DNA of 64,000 nucleotides from the NCBI GenBank assembly GCA_963978545.1, contig OZ021725.1, positions 10,915,346-10,979,345 on the forward strand, written 5' to 3'. The position numbers were made by a program, and so were the translations under genes. Position 1 is the first letter of the stretch; the number at the start of each line of letters is the position of its first letter. Below the pieces are notes generated by a model, which made no database searches, was not told the origin of the DNA, and was given only the letters and a program-made list of their open reading frames with translations. The stretch is from Linyphia triangularis (taxonomy: Eukaryota > Arthropoda > Arachnida > Araneae > Linyphiidae). Shown here one piece after another: positions 31,709-43,920 of the stretch.

Positions 31709-32724
31709 CCGGTAGCAGAAAATGCGAGACGGGAGACGGACGTCGCAGATTTCCCAGCAGCCTGCAGATTATTTTGTAAATCTGACTTTAAAAAAAAAAA
31801 AAAAAAATTTTTTTTTTTTTAGTCCGATTTCTAAGTTGGGTGATTTGAGTCAACGCACATGGGCGATACTTCACTTCATGACAAAGGAATCGACAAACTT
31901 TAAGGAGATTGTATAGAAACGTAATGAGTTCTATGTGCTTTTACAAATTGGTGTGTAGTAGTTAGCTTCGCTAAAAGTTACGCTGAAGTAAGGACCGCTG
32001 TTGCCGAGAATCAAGCTGCTAAGGCGGGAGATATCGCCGATATTTACGCCGTTACGATGTTTCTTTTCGGGGAGAGTTACGCCGATATAATAACCACTAT
32101 TTCGAAGGTTTGCGCCTCAATAATTGTCACCATCTCCGAGATTTAAGTGGTTAAGATAGTCAATTTTGTTGAGTGTTATGTCAATAGTGTAATCGTCTCT
32201 ATTGAATAAAATTTCAGATTTCTACCGATATATTAGGCGCTAACGCCGATACTTACGTTGGTATAATGGTAGTTTTTGCGGATTGTAACTTTGATGTAAT
32301 TGCCGAGATTTGCGCCGGTAAGGTGGTCGATATTTGCGTTGGAGTAGTGTAATTTTCACGTAAGTTTAAGCCGTTTTAGTAGCAGCTATCGGCGAAAATT
32401 GCAATGCCGTTTTGGTGTCATTCGCGTAGGCTTGATCTGATGTGACGGCCGTTATGTCCTTGATTAATGTGAAGATCGCTTTTGCCATTTGGTTTGAATT
32501 TATACAGAATGATTAGAATTTTAATTTAAGATACAATAATTTTAAATATTTCCGTTTTATTATTTAATTTATTTTGCTAAATTTCTATGGTTATGTAAAA
32601 CAGGAATTTTCGGTAAAATTGACAAATAAAGTGCTTATGTATTTAATGCAAACTTAAAAAAAATAATCTGCAGATTATTTTCTAATATCCAAATTAGTGT
32701 CGCAGAAAAGTTTCTGCTACTGGG
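31709..32724. mobile_element. 1,016-bp TIR insertion with 9-bp target duplication
   Basis: It is flanked by TGGGACACC (31700-31708) and TGGGGCACC (32725-32733). The ends are CCGGTAGCAGAAA and, reverse-complemented, CCCAGTAGCAGAAA. Similarity continues to a shared CTGCAGATTATTTT block (31762-31775; 32668-32681, within a palindrome). Removing the element with one duplication copy restores the DUF4780 reading frame, which supports the boundaries. A 9-bp duplication suggests a Mutator-like mechanism, but no transposase is present. It contains an A21/T12 palindromic run (31790-31822) and the 33-bp repeat array. Confidence 0.72.
31949..32480 (+). repeat. Degenerate 33-bp (11-codon) tandem repeat array, about 16 units
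   Basis: Successive units of exactly 33 bp start at 31949, 31982, 32015, 32048, 32081, 32114 and 32147. Then come a 44-bp unit at 32180, 33-bp units at 32224 and 32257, two 24-bp units (32290, 32314), a 32-bp unit (32338) and a 33-bp unit (32370), with fading units to ~32480. Units begin GCC/GTT and typically end GA(G/T)-ATT-T(A/G)C. The consensus translation is about ADIIVTIAEIY. All length changes but two or three are multiples of three, and one frame is open from 31949 to a TAA at 32144-32146. It may be a decayed minisatellite or a decayed repeat protein. Confidence 0.7.
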
Positions 32725-32901
32725 TGGGGCACCACCCTACTGGCTTTTCTGGCTAGTGAGATGCCAAAGCCATTCAAAGTACAAGGTCTCAGATATAAAA
32801 AAAATAGTATCCTCAAACACTACAAATTAATAACGTGATAATTCTGAAAAACTACATTTTGAACTAGCTATGAGGCCCTGCGTTGCGGACACCTGTCATT
32901 G

Positions 32902-33703
32902 TGTATAGGCAGGGCCCGATTTAGAATTTTTTTTACTGTGGGCCCAACATACAGAGAGGGCCCCTAATAGCAAATATTTATCTCCTTACGTCACAATATT
33001 ACCAGATCAAGCTACATTCGTCAAGACTAACTTTTTACAATTAAAACTCGTAGTTTACTTTCACACAATTTTTTTGTTATAATTAGTATGATCTTGATTT
33101 CCTCAAAATTTTTGAATTAATCAAGACCCCCCCCCCCCCATGAACACTGATTTTAAAGCACACTTTCCAGTATTTTAAACTTACATTTTACCACAGGGTC
33201 CACAAATTATATAATAATAAAGATTACTTAATTTTATAACAATAATTGTAAATAATACAAAGTAACCTTTCCACTGTTTCTACGACCACAATCTCACCAA
33301 AAAGGAGGGCCAAAAAAGTCCACAGAAGAGCCTGCAAACCAACCAATCACAAAGACTTTCATTTCATAATATAAGAAGTTGTATATGGTTGGTGAACATC
33401 TCTTTACAAGAGGTGAGAGAAGGAGAACAGCGGCGTAAAGCCCTTGTATTCGTGTACATATGAAGAAGTTGTATATGATTGGCTGAACCGGAAATATTTG
33501 CATAAATAGGTTTATCTATCTAACTTAACTCTCTGTGACTATAAAAAATATGGAATTTGAAGATGTGTAACTAATTTTTTTATTATTATTTTTGTTCAGT
33601 ACTTCCCATAAAAAGACTATTATATTTAAAATTTTCAGAAAACTTTCAAAATTTAGGGGCCCCTAGACCCGGGCCTAATGGTAAATCAGGCCCTGTGTAT
33701 AGG
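32902..33703. mobile_element. hAT-type MITE with perfect 8-bp duplication
   Basis: The element spans 32910-33695 (786 bp), starts CAGGGCCCGATTTA and ends, reverse-complemented, CAGGGCCTGATTTA. TGTATAGG lies on both sides (32902-32909, 33696-33703). It contains a poly-C run (33128-33139) and two GAAGTTGTATATGRTTGG copies (33376, 33462). It has no transposase. Confidence 0.93.
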
Positions 33704-33705
33704 TC

Positions 33706-34445
33706 CTAGTTTTGTTACACTTCTCGTGAAAATTTCAGAGCTGTATGTCTATTAGTAGTCGCTTTGTAAAAATTAACTAACAAAAGTTAAAAAAAAATAC
33801 ATAACATTTTTACATTTTGTTAACAAAGTCTAAAGCAGGCTATAACTACTTACGTTGAAAATTTCGGAGCTCGAGGCCTGCTAGAAGTCACGCTGTTAAT
33901 TATTAATAAAATAATATTCAATAACATGCTCGCTTAGCTCACTGAAAGGTTCATTGCTGCAGATAGTTTCACTCGCTAAAAGATTAATTGCTATATAAAC
34001 TCTTAATATTAGAAGACCTACCCAGTCGAGAAAAAAAAAATTCCCCGTTAATACAATAACACAATCCCCATCCCACTCCTATGAGAATATTTTAGCAGTG
34101 TGTTAGTCAAAAATCCAATTAGTTAGAGCCAAAACTACTTCTGTTGAAAATTTCAGCACTCCATTCTTATTGGAAGTTGCTTTGTAAATATTTCTTATTA
34201 ATTAAAAAAAGTAATCAACAATTTAACATTGTTTTTTAAAAATTTAATTAGATGGCCAAAACTAGTTACGTTGAAAGTTTCAGAGCTGTAGCCATATTAC
34301 AGGTCATTTTGTAAAAAAAAAAAAATACTAAATAAAAAAATAATTAAAAATACTAATTCAAATGTAAATTTTTTTTGCCAAAACTATTTCTAATTAATAT
34401 TTTAGGGCTGTACTCCTATTTGAAATCGCTTAGTAAAAAAAAATT
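33706..34445 (+). repeat. Degenerate repeat, five copies, about 125-bp spacing
   Basis: The core GTTGAAAATTTCAGAGCTGTA...ATTAGAAGTCGCTTTGTAAA recurs at about 33709, 33836, 34126, 34252 and 34373, diverged in each copy. Spacing is about 125 bp except for one gap of ~290. The hAT MITE at 32910 inserted at its edge. Confidence 0.6.
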
Positions 34446-34687
34446 AAATTAATAAACTTAACATAGTAAATTTAACACAATCTTTACTTCTTTAAAAGAA
34501 AAAGCAGTGCTTGACCTTTGTCGTACACTCTGCATGACATCAGAATAAAAGAGAGTCACGTGAAACTGACTGTGTGTATAGTCTCAAAACTTAATGATTC
34601 ACAAGAGAACCAATAACAGCAGAAAACCAAAGAAGTCCTCTCGAATAAAAACGTTCAATCCTCTTCAGTTCAGATTCAATCAAGCTC

Positions 34688-34756
34688 TATAAAAGCGATA
34701 TCATTGATGGAAGCCACAGACCTAAAGAACAGAGACTGCCTACTTTTAACGCCATG
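34688..34756 (+). promoter_or_regulatory. Candidate core promoter with downstream ATG
   Basis: TATAAAAG at 34688-34695 lies about 60 bp upstream of an ATG at 34754 that opens a hydrophobic stretch (MNKLTFLSHFFLV), in a segment of higher sequence complexity (34490-34760). This could be the promoter of a small secreted protein gene, or part of an unrecognised LTR. There is no further coding support. Confidence 0.25.
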
Positions 34757-34959
34757 AACAAACTTACGTTTCTCTCGCATTTTTTTCTTGTAAATAAAAA
34801 TATTATTTTTTTTCCAAAAATAGTCGCTGAATATTTCAAAATACAACATTAGCTGAAAAGATAGCTTTCAGGCCGATTTCGGCGATAAAAGTCGCCATAG
34901 TAGTCTTGCCTCGAAAATAGTCGCTTTCTGTCACCTGTGGCATTCCTAAAGGTAACTGC

Positions 34960-36720
34960 TTGGCTTCCAGGCCAGGAACACAGATCCAAAATGGCTCTGA
35001 AACTCCTTTAGACACAAAACAAGGGTCTCAAAGTGGAAGGACCCTAAACTCCAAGCAAGAGAAGAACGGTCTGCACATGATTGTAGGTATGTAGGAGATG
35101 TCCATAGTTTACTGAGAGCATAATCTGACTCTTAACACAATGAATAAGGAAAACGAACTAGTATGCAAAAGAGGAAAAATACATATTTCTACCTTTGAAA
35201 AAATGATCTGTTTGGTCACAGTGTAATAATTTTTTGTTTCAGTGTTATTTATTCATAAATTTGTAGCAATAGCATAATATTCTCTCGAGGCAATGCCAAA
35301 TGAATTTTTTTAAATTTAAAACTGCTTTTCGCAAAATGCGAGTTAATTTTTGTTTCTTACTTAAAGCAGTCTACAAGAAAAATAAAAAATTTTCCTTGAA
35401 TGTTAAAATTAATTATGCTTTAGCTTTTTTTCTAAAAAAAATTTATCTAGAGAATTTGAGAACAAGTTTTTCCCCCATCTTAAAATGAGTTAATGATCTT
35501 AAAAAACCACCCAGTATAGATGTATTATAGCTGATATTCCTTTATCACAATATTTATTTGCACCTTTTCCCAGGTAAATGCAGTTTTTGGAAACAGGTTT
35601 CATTTGGAGTTACATTCTAAATTAATTTCTCTTATCATAAAATATTGTATTTTAATTTTATTACTGTTTTAGTTTTTATTTTGGCTCATGTTTAATAGAA
35701 AGTGTCAGATGGCGACTTTTCAAAAGTCCCCCAAATTGAAAATGACGTCTAAGAGTTGAGTTGCGAAATAAAAGATGGCACTGTGTTGTCTAATCCAAAC
35801 GTCCACAAGGGTTGCTGTAAAACCAATTCAACAGGTTACCACATACAACTAAATCACCAAATTTCCCTCTAATTCACCTGACACCTTACAGTAAACCTTA
35901 ACCTTCATTTTAGTTTTGACTATTGGCGTTTATTATGGGTGTCAATAGTCCTACTGCTCCCATAAAAAAAAAGGCTGTAGGGAAACAATACAACACATTT
36001 ATTAATATTTGATTAAAATAGCTTTTTATTTAAAGCTTATGATGAATTTTTGTACTGCCAATTTTAATAAACATCGAGAATGATGCATCTCAAGTACATT
36101 CATTTGGTGTTGTATTGCAGCATTAATACTGTTATACTTTATATCTAAATGCCAACGTAAAAAAAACATTCCAACCATTACATATAAATCAAAAAATTGT
36201 ATTGTTTATTGCAGAAGCTAAATAACAAATTCTTTGGAAGTAAATTGAAGGGTTAATATGTCATACTAATAAGACTCGTTTAATCACAAAGAAAATTTTA
36301 ACATAAGAAGTCATTTACCTTTGAAGCAAGGCTAAGTAAATTTACCAAACTTCACTTTTCTACAAGCAGAAAGGGGAATAGCAAATGTTGCATAAAACTT
36401 AATTTAGAAAAATCAGCTTATTTATTTTACAACCGCACAGCACACATGCTTTGTGTATTTGATGTTTGGGCTGTGGTTGCAGTTGCAGTGAGCCGGAAGA
36501 TAGGGCAGAATAGTTTCTTTGAAAATTTACTGGTGTTGAATAACAAAAAAAATCATGAAGTTCTAATGTTATTACTCATAAATGAAAATTGTAGAAATAA
36601 AAAGAACATATATGTGAGCAAAAAGTTTTAACAATTAGTTTAGCTTGTTTTCCTCATTTTGAAGCTGTAAATATGACGTCATAATAGTCTATTATCGCTT
36701 AAAAATCTGTTACTACAATA
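34960..36720. other. Non-coding DNA, unclassified
   Basis: No recognisable gene or bounded repeat. The moderately complex stretch 34900-35160 could be an old element remnant. Confidence 0.4.
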
Positions 36721-36724
36721 CGTC

Positions 36725-37080
36725 TGCAGAATGTGACGTCACAACATGGCGGCTGGGTTTCTAAAAGATGGACGTCAATCTGATTTAACATTGTGCTGTT
36801 TTTATTTCATGAATTACTGATTAATTAATAGTTATTTTTAATTTCTAACTCTCCAATGTTGTAGCCTAAACTTTCCGATAAGTGGTCCAATAGGTGAGTA
36901 AGCATTATATACATTAGTTTATGTTTTCTGTGTAATTAAAGAAAGTGTGTTTTTGACTTGTCAGTCTGGATTGATGTTTTTATTTCATGAACTAAGTTCA
37001 TAAGTAAAATAAGTTATTATTTTAAAATTTTAACTAGCGAATGGTTGTAGCGTAAATCTTCCGATAAGTGGTCAGTTTTT
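36725..37080 (-). repeat. Inverted copies (two units) of the 180-bp repeat of 5.9-6.5 kb
   Basis: The reverse complement matches 6126-6480. The shared landmarks are TGACGTCAC, GATGGACGTCAATCTGA, GATAAGTGGTCCAATAGGTGAG and GTAGCGTAAATCTTCCGATAA. Confidence 0.75.
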
Positions 37081-37232
37081 CCCGAAATCGAAGAATGACG
37101 TACTTCCTCCGCTGAAAACTGCGTGGTTAGGAATGCGCAGTAGAGTTTTCAGAACCATGTGCTGTTTTGACTTCAATTCAATGTTCATAATTTTTTTGTG
37201 GAACTCGTCCTCTCCTCGTGGTGTTGCAAGAA

Positions 37233-37362
37233 ATGGCTTCCAAGAAAATTGAACAGATACTAAAATGCATTAAAACATTTATTAACTTTTCTGATGATAA
37301 CAGAGGAATACCTTTGGTCCCTCTAAATCACAAGTTACAGCAGGTTTTGAGAATGAATGACT

Positions 37363-37397
<35 letters not shown>
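37233..37397 (+). other. Short open frame running into a 34-nt poly-A tract
   Basis: An ATG in good context (AAGAAATGG, 37233) opens 44 codons (MASKKIEQILKCIKTF...) and runs without a stop into A34 at 37364-37397. No AATAAA precedes the tract. It may be a 3'-truncated retrocopy, a candidate first exon, or chance. The protein is not recognised. Confidence 0.3.
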
Positions 37398-37399
<2 letters not shown>

Positions 37400-37677
37400 G
37401 TAAAACTTTCATCAAACATAAGCTAGGCGGTATTTATGGCTTTTATTGTGCATTTTAACTCTTTGTTTATGATTTAGAACATAGTGATAAAAATTATTGG
37501 TAAGTATAGCACACTCCCAACAGGAGATAAATATATGCAACAGTTTTAATTAGAATATTGATAGGAATCGCAACATGCAAATACTAATTTGCTAACTGTT
37601 GGCTACCGTCTGAATTAAATGAATCACGTTCTTGCCTGGTACCACCAAAACTATTTGGTAGTCAAAGGAAAAATCAG

Positions 37678-37854
37678 GTTGGTTGGTTGTTTTCAGATTA
37701 TTTGGCGCCGTCAGCAATACGAAGGCTATAACGCGCCGAAACATTCGTCATTAGACAAGCCAACATACATTTACAAACATCCATGCCTAACACGGGATTC
37801 GAACCCGCAACCTCGCGGTCTAGAAGCTAGCACGCTAGCCACTATATACCGTTT
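37678..37854 (-). mobile_element. tRNA-derived SINE, family 1, copy c
   Basis: The tRNA-like head has an intact B box (GGGTTCGAATCCCG on the minus strand), followed by the conserved body and AACCAACC tail. The 11-bp duplication GGAAAAATCAG is at 37667-37677 and 37855-37865. Confidence 0.92.
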
Positions 37855-37869
37855 GGAAAAATCAGTTTT

Positions 37870-38684
37870 TTTTTTCGTAAATGTAGTGAACATTATCATG
37901 ATTACTTTTTCCTTCCTGTATTAGCTCCGTAGTTTTATGTAAAACTTAGAAGAAATAAGTCTTAATAACAGAAAAAATAAAGTAGTTCAGGGCTCATATT
38001 TCTTTTTTTCCGGCACTATGTGGCAAGTACACTTCTAATTTCTTCGATTACCAGCCATTCTGCAGGTTTCGAAAGCCGAAAATTTCAATAAAATGAATAT
38101 TGTGAGAGTCAAAGGGATTTGTTTTATCTCTAAATACTCTTTATCTTCTCAATTCCCTGTTCACTAAATACTGGGTAAAATTCATAAAAACTAATGTTCT
38201 TTGCAGGATCCATTTTGATGTTTGTTGTTTTAAAACAGCAGCAACAATAGATACTTCAACATTCAACTAGAACAACCAATCAGAATAAACTTCGCCGAAA
38301 TCTCGATAATCGTCATGGCATCCCAAGAGCTCCAGAGCAACCGAGATGCATTCCGAGAGATTGGACATCTCGTTAAACGAGATTTTGACGTGAGAATCGC
38401 AAATAATCGGAAAGTCACGTGACACCAATGGCGGATTCAGCCAGGGGGCGCGGGGGGCGCGCGTGCCCTCCTCAGATTATTACTATTTTATTTTTTTTTA
38501 GAATTTGCACACAAAAAATTTAAATTTGTTTTTTTAATAAGTTCACTTAACAAGTATATTTCGACCTTCGTCTAATTTCCGAAAATAGCCCCCCCCCCCC
38601 CCCTAAAAAAAAGAGCTTATTTATTTTTGGTTTAAGGTTCTTTTTATAGCCCTCTCCCTTCCCATTCAAACGGACGTTAGAAGA
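37870..38684. other. Non-coding DNA with a candidate first exon and one unpaired hAT-like end
   Basis: At 38315-38389 an ATG (GTCATGG) opens 25 codons (MASQELQSNRDAFREIGHL...) up to a GAC/GTGAGA donor-like site. At 38426-38470 a hAT-like end AATGGCGGATTCAGCCAGGG has no partner with a matching duplication. A run of about 16 C lies at 38588-38603. Confidence 0.3.
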
Positions 38685-39869
38685 CTGTACAACAGTGGCG
38701 GCTGGTGCAGGGGGCCAGGGGGGGCCCGGGCCCCCTCACTTATTTGGTCGTTTCCCTCTCTATCTCTCTCTCTTTTTTTTTTTTTTAAATAAATTTTGTA
38801 GTTATTAGTTAATATACTTACTGATTTAACTGGTTTTTTAATCTTGAAACTGTTCACTTTCACTCAACTAATAAATGTCCTTATGGATGGATATTTAAGT
38901 CGCCTGATCGAGCTTCTCTTTCTTTGCCCGTAGAAGAAACGGAATGGAAAAAAGACGGGGGGACTGATTTTCGCCACCTGCAATATCCTGCGAGTCTGTA
39001 CCCCTTGTCCTCAAATTACAAAATTCCCGAGTTTCGTGTTTTGACACGGTTTTCTGATCTATGAGTGGGAGGCAGGCTCGTAGCCAAGGGTTAGGATAAG
39101 GAGATCCCCAACCGAAATAAAAGTTAATCTCATTAGATCAAAGACCCATAAAGTTTAATGCTGTAAGTCACACTAGAATTTATTGCTGAAAGAATGGATT
39201 TGAAATCCCCAACTACGATATCTTTATGCACATCTGTGTTTGAAAAAATAAGTTGAATGAAAGTAAATAATTTATTTCACACAAAAAATAGGATGGTCTT
39301 GTCGAAAGAGAGAAGACCTCACTCTAAAGAAGAATCCTTTTGTTTCTGAAAACTGAAAGTGTTCTTTTGAAAGTAATTTCCAATGTAGCTGTAACTGACT
39401 ATTCAAATTTTTCTACAAATCTGGTCGAAAAGAGTGAGTAAAATTTTTACATCAGATAGCATTGTGCAATCTTCCTCTTGATGAGATGCCAATTTGTTTT
39501 ACTGTAATAGCGTTAGAATACCCCTTAAAATTTATTTGATATAAAAAATAACGCACGTAAATAAATTACAAAAATAAAAGGCTAATTCATAATTAAAAAA
39601 AAAAAAAAAAAAAAAAAACCTTGAATAATCGTACTGTAGTATTATTGCAATTCCACAGAATATTATAAGAACCCACAATTCCGATTAAAACTCTAACTTG
39701 CCCTCTTCAAAGGATGTTAGTTTCCCTAGACTGTGCTTGGGGGAACAAAATGTCCCCCTACTTTGGACGACCTTGAATTTGAAACCTAAAGAGATAAGAC
39801 AGAAAATTCTATAATGTGACGAGGGCCATTCCTTCCCTTTCACGTGACATCCTGGTTTTTTGTCATAAC

Positions 39870-40017
39870 ATGAGTTTCAAATTACCAAGACACCTCCTGG
39901 TCCTGGGATTTGCAAGGAAATGGTCAAATCTTACTTTGAAGTCAGGGATCGGACGTTTATCTTTAGTGTCTTTAACTTGTACGACTGCGAAAGAATTTAC
40001 ACCAATAAATAACAACG
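39870..40017 (+). CDS. Candidate first coding exon with consensus donor
   Basis: ATG at 39870 opens 49 codons to a perfect donor (ACG/GTAAGT, 40015-40023). The N-terminus is rich in Arg/Lys, Ser/Thr and hydrophobic residues without acidic ones (MSFKLPRHLLVLGFARKW), which resembles a mitochondrial presequence. A CACGTG motif lies at 39841. No downstream exon was identified, and it lies inside a hAT element, so chance is possible. Confidence 0.25.
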
Positions 40018-41011
40018 GTAAGTTTTTTGTTTTAAATTTTACTCTTTATTTGGTAAAATGTATGAATTAATAATAGGTTTTTGTTTTGATATCTACTCTT
40101 TGTCTCAAAAAATAACTGAGTATTTAAATTTCGTCCAAATAATCAGAAGTGTTGATTTGTCCTACCTCTCCCACTGATATATGATATCGTATGGAATCAT
40201 TAACGTAACTCTCCGATACGATTAATAGAAGAGTTTCTATAAAGACAACAAAACATTCCTTATAAAAATAAATGGTTTTACTAGAATTGGATTGAAACGA
40301 CATTTATCCTTTTATTGGGTAGTAAAAATAAAAGAGAGAGGATATAATTTTAGAAAAAATTCTGTAATAAATAAAAATGTATAAATGTGTAAAAAATGTG
40401 TAAATGTACAGTACTGAAATTTTTTTTGATTGAAGGATATTCCGTTGCAGTATAACTCTCCCTTAGCTCTTGCGCCAAAAAAATACACAACGAGATATAT
40501 TTTACTATTCAAAGAATATCAAGTAATTCAATTTAAAACTGTTGAACTTGTCAATATAACAATACCTTCAATTTTGTTTGCAAAATTGTAAATATTGTAC
40601 TTTCAAAGGTTTTGTCACATTTTATTAACTGTTATATAAACCAAATTTATTTTGCATGAATTAATAATTAAAATATCAGTGACTGAAATATTAGTAGCAT
40701 TACTGATGACTTTAAAATATATATATATATATATTTCAATTACTTTTAAAACTTATTTGCTGTTGTAAGCAAGCATTTTTTTAATAGTTTTTTGTCTTTC
40801 ATGTATATGTGATTTGTATTTTAATTCTTAAATTCATGTAATATTTAACGAATTTTTTTTTCTGTGCATATGCTGCAGAATTTTTAATCGAGTTATTAGA
40901 TTTGTATAGTTTGTAACTCGTAAATCTTTATTTTCTTTTTCTTTTGTACAGAATAGTGATTGAGCAATATCGGTTTTTATAGTTTCACATATGTTATGTA
41001 ATTGGTATTTT

Positions 41012-41093
41012 GGTTAGTTGGTTTGTACTCTCAACGACCTATTTTTATGTCCAATGACAGCTAATCAGGCCGGGACCTACAGCTTAACGAAAT
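41012..41093 (-). mobile_element. tRNA-derived SINE, family 2, 5'-truncated
   Basis: It matches the 3' half of the SINE at 63207-63387 (GGTTTGTAC, TCAACG, CTAATCAGGCCGGGACCTAC). Duplication TTGGTATTTT lies at 41002-41011 and 41094-41103. Confidence 0.75.
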
Positions 41094-42345
41094 TTGGTAT
41101 TTTAATTTACTATTATAATGTCAAACAGAATTTTAAAGCATTGCTTAACTCATTAAGAACCTTATAATTAGGTAGTTTCAAATTCCTACAATGCTAGCTA
41201 AAAGTACTAAAAAAATCTGACCCCTATCAGCTTTACTGTGCATAAAATGATGTGGGATGTTGAAAATATTGATAATTTATCTTACATTAAAATAATTTCA
41301 GCTTCAAAGTTGTTGAACTTAAACATTTCGCCCGATCAACATTTTAGCTCATTTTAAAATGTTCTTAAGTATTCTTAATCTAATAAAAATATTAAATATT
41401 TATAACATTTTTTTATTGCATTTTTAATGCGATTAGGTTATATGGCGACAAAAAGTTATGCTCCATACGTCTGTTCTTTTATCTTTGAATCCCGGAATAT
41501 AATTAAGCCCCACCCCCTTTTCTCCAAGTAAAGTTGCAAACAATGTCCGCCTCTGTAAACAATCTCACATAATCGCACTGCTATTGTTTGACCTCAAAAA
41601 TTCCCCCCCCCCCCCCCGTATTTTTCGACCTTCTTGCAATTTTCGTAAAAAACAAAATCCTTATTTTAAGTTATATTGCTACATAGTTGCATGTTATAAG
41701 TTGCATCGCTCGATTGGTCATAGTATGAACATTGGATAGCGAATGAAATATTTCTTAATTTTGCTGAGCAATTATTCCCAGGATTGTTTTCTCATTTCTG
41801 GAAAAAGGTTTAGTTCTAATTTTAGAATTCCTTGAAACATTTCTTGCCTCATTTTTTTTTTTTCTTTAAATGGGTTTTGTAGGCAAAACAAATAAAAAGT
41901 CTACAAGCAGCCAATTGAAAGTAGAGTGAACTTTTGTCAAATACTATAAGCACATTTTTATATATAAAAGAAGAGATTGAAAGGAAACTTCTTATCTTTC
42001 TGGAGCATAAGCAGGTTTTTTTTTTAAGCAAATGACTTTGAAAAGATTTTCACAGTTAAGGACTAATATTCCTTACAGAGGTTTCTTTTTACTTGAAAAA
42101 AAATTTGATCGTGCTTGCTAAATTTTCTAGTAGAAATAAAAACATTTTGCATTTATTGCCAAAAAAAAAAAAAAAAAATGTGCAAATGTTTCGTATTAAT
42201 ATTTTTAGGGACCTAAAAAAATACTTTTTCCCACTTTCTTAATATACTTTCTTAGAAGCTCAATATTCAAATTACAGAGTCTTTGTAACCTTTTTTTTTT
42301 ACTTATAAAGATACATTTTTACACTTTAAATTACGTACTATGGTT

Positions 42346-42463
<118 letters not shown>

Positions 42464-42547
42464 CTTCGCAAACTCCAATTTTTTTTATTTTTTTTTCCAT
42501 CGGGCCCCCCCCACTTTTCCTGCCCACGAGCCGCCACTGCTGTACAA

Positions 42548-43360
42548 GTATTCAAACCTCCACCCCCTTGACTTTGAAGACATCTCCACAATACTTTACC
42601 ACAGGAGTTGGAGTTGAGTTAGGTAAAAACTCTTTTACAAAATAATAATTGTTTACTTTTATTTTGTAACGATAAGGAGCCGAAACCAAAGCGAATTTTC
42701 CTCTCTGAACTTCTAACTTAGACGATCACAAGAGGGGGATGGGAGAGGGAATACACCGGATGGTCGTCTTTCTCTCCTGATTTCGCACAAGGGATGGACG
42801 TGGGGAGGAATATCACTGGACACTGAATGATATAACATCTCCACCCCTCTGGGTCTTTGAGCTTGAAGTCCTCTTTTAAATGGGTTGTGGTGTGATTTAC
42901 TAGTTAGCACAAGGAGAAGAAATTTTTGAACGCGTGGTGAGAGTATTGAGACTTATATTCGGTTTACAAACTGTACACTTTCGAAGTTAACCAAAGAGTA
43001 GAGTAGGTTGTAATACATAAATGCATCCATGCGACAAAAAGTAAGTGGGAACACATTTTTTTAGCGTTTCTTTTTCTATTCTGAAATTATAAATACTATT
43101 TATTTGATTTAAAAATGAAAGCAATCGTTACGAGAAGTCAGAAAGAACTCCTTACTGGCGTGGAGGACTTTTTAAAAAGAATTGCTTTGTGTTTGGCACA
43201 CAAAAAATAGTTTAAAAAAGTTATTCTATAGCGATTTTTGGAAATGTACCTGTCATTACCCTTTTTTGTCATATGTTTGGGAATACTTTTCTTCGAGAAA
43301 AGTAAGTTAATCTTTGTTGTCTAGTGGCTTAATTTTTAAACCCTTTTTTAAATTAAGTTC
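42548..43360. other. Non-coding DNA, no supported gene
   Basis: A moderately complex stretch at 42660-42910 has no recognisable coding or repeat boundaries. Confidence 0.45.
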
Positions 43361-43920
43361 GATTTTGTGTGTCTGTGAGGAATAAATCCGTGGAGGACTA
43401 ATTAATCCTCTTGTTATCCAATCGAGCTAAAATAACTTGTTGTCAATAACAATAACCATGTTTTCGGAAAAAAAAAAAAAAAAATTAGCCAAAGAGACGG
43501 AATTGAGGATTTTCTTCGCAGTGGTCATCAAACACCATGAAAATTGAATCTCAGATCAAAATAGCTTAAGTAAATTGCAATTGTACATAAAAATTGGCAA
43601 GGAATATAAAGGATACCATAAAAACTTTGTATTTATGGATTCATTCTTTTAACATGGACTATTTGACCTACCACACTGGATCCCACTGACTTGCATTCCT
43701 TTAACTTAAAAAAGCTTAACATAAAATTTTGCTACTCCTGTTTTCTATCGCTTGCTTTTTACTTTATCCTTTATATTTACTTTTGATTTTGTTTATTTGT
43801 GGCGGGAAAATCTGTGGAAGGATAACTAACCCACTAGCCGTCATCCAATCAAGCTGAAACTTGGCAGATAGTCAATGAGAATGCATTCTATCAAGTTTCG
43901 GAGACTTTCAATAAAATAAA
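43360..43920 (+). repeat. Two copies of the AGCTGAAACTTGGCA dispersed repeat
   Basis: Copies at ~43360-43450 and ~43780-43915 share TCGATTTTGTGTG or TTGATTTTGTTTATTTGTGG, an AATCYGTGGA(G/A)GGA block, a CATCCAATCRAGCTGAAA core and, in the second, CAGATAGTCAATGAGAATGCATTCT. They are related to 13930-14135. Confidence 0.6.

Larger units (their letters stand above)
31164..32800 (+). pseudogene. DUF4780-type retroelement ORF, frame-shifted and split by an insertion
   Basis: The first part (~31170-31430) reads KLEVDLADIHVKRLSVA, a TAG at 31287-31289 where relatives would have Gln, then RKKLRNAQAAALK. The frame shifts near 31400-31430. The stretch 31450-31665 is the start of a DUF4780-like domain (LTDLQRQNFMDVV, ELPEEAFTP, GQYLVISAVDEG). 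It shifts again near 31672 into LVPKLKLWDT. A 1,016-bp insertion follows, and the same frame resumes after it with TLLAFLASEMPKPFKV (32731 on). DUF4780 proteins are known mainly from arthropod retroelement-derived ORFs; the biochemical role is not settled. The locus is dead. Confidence 0.65.
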
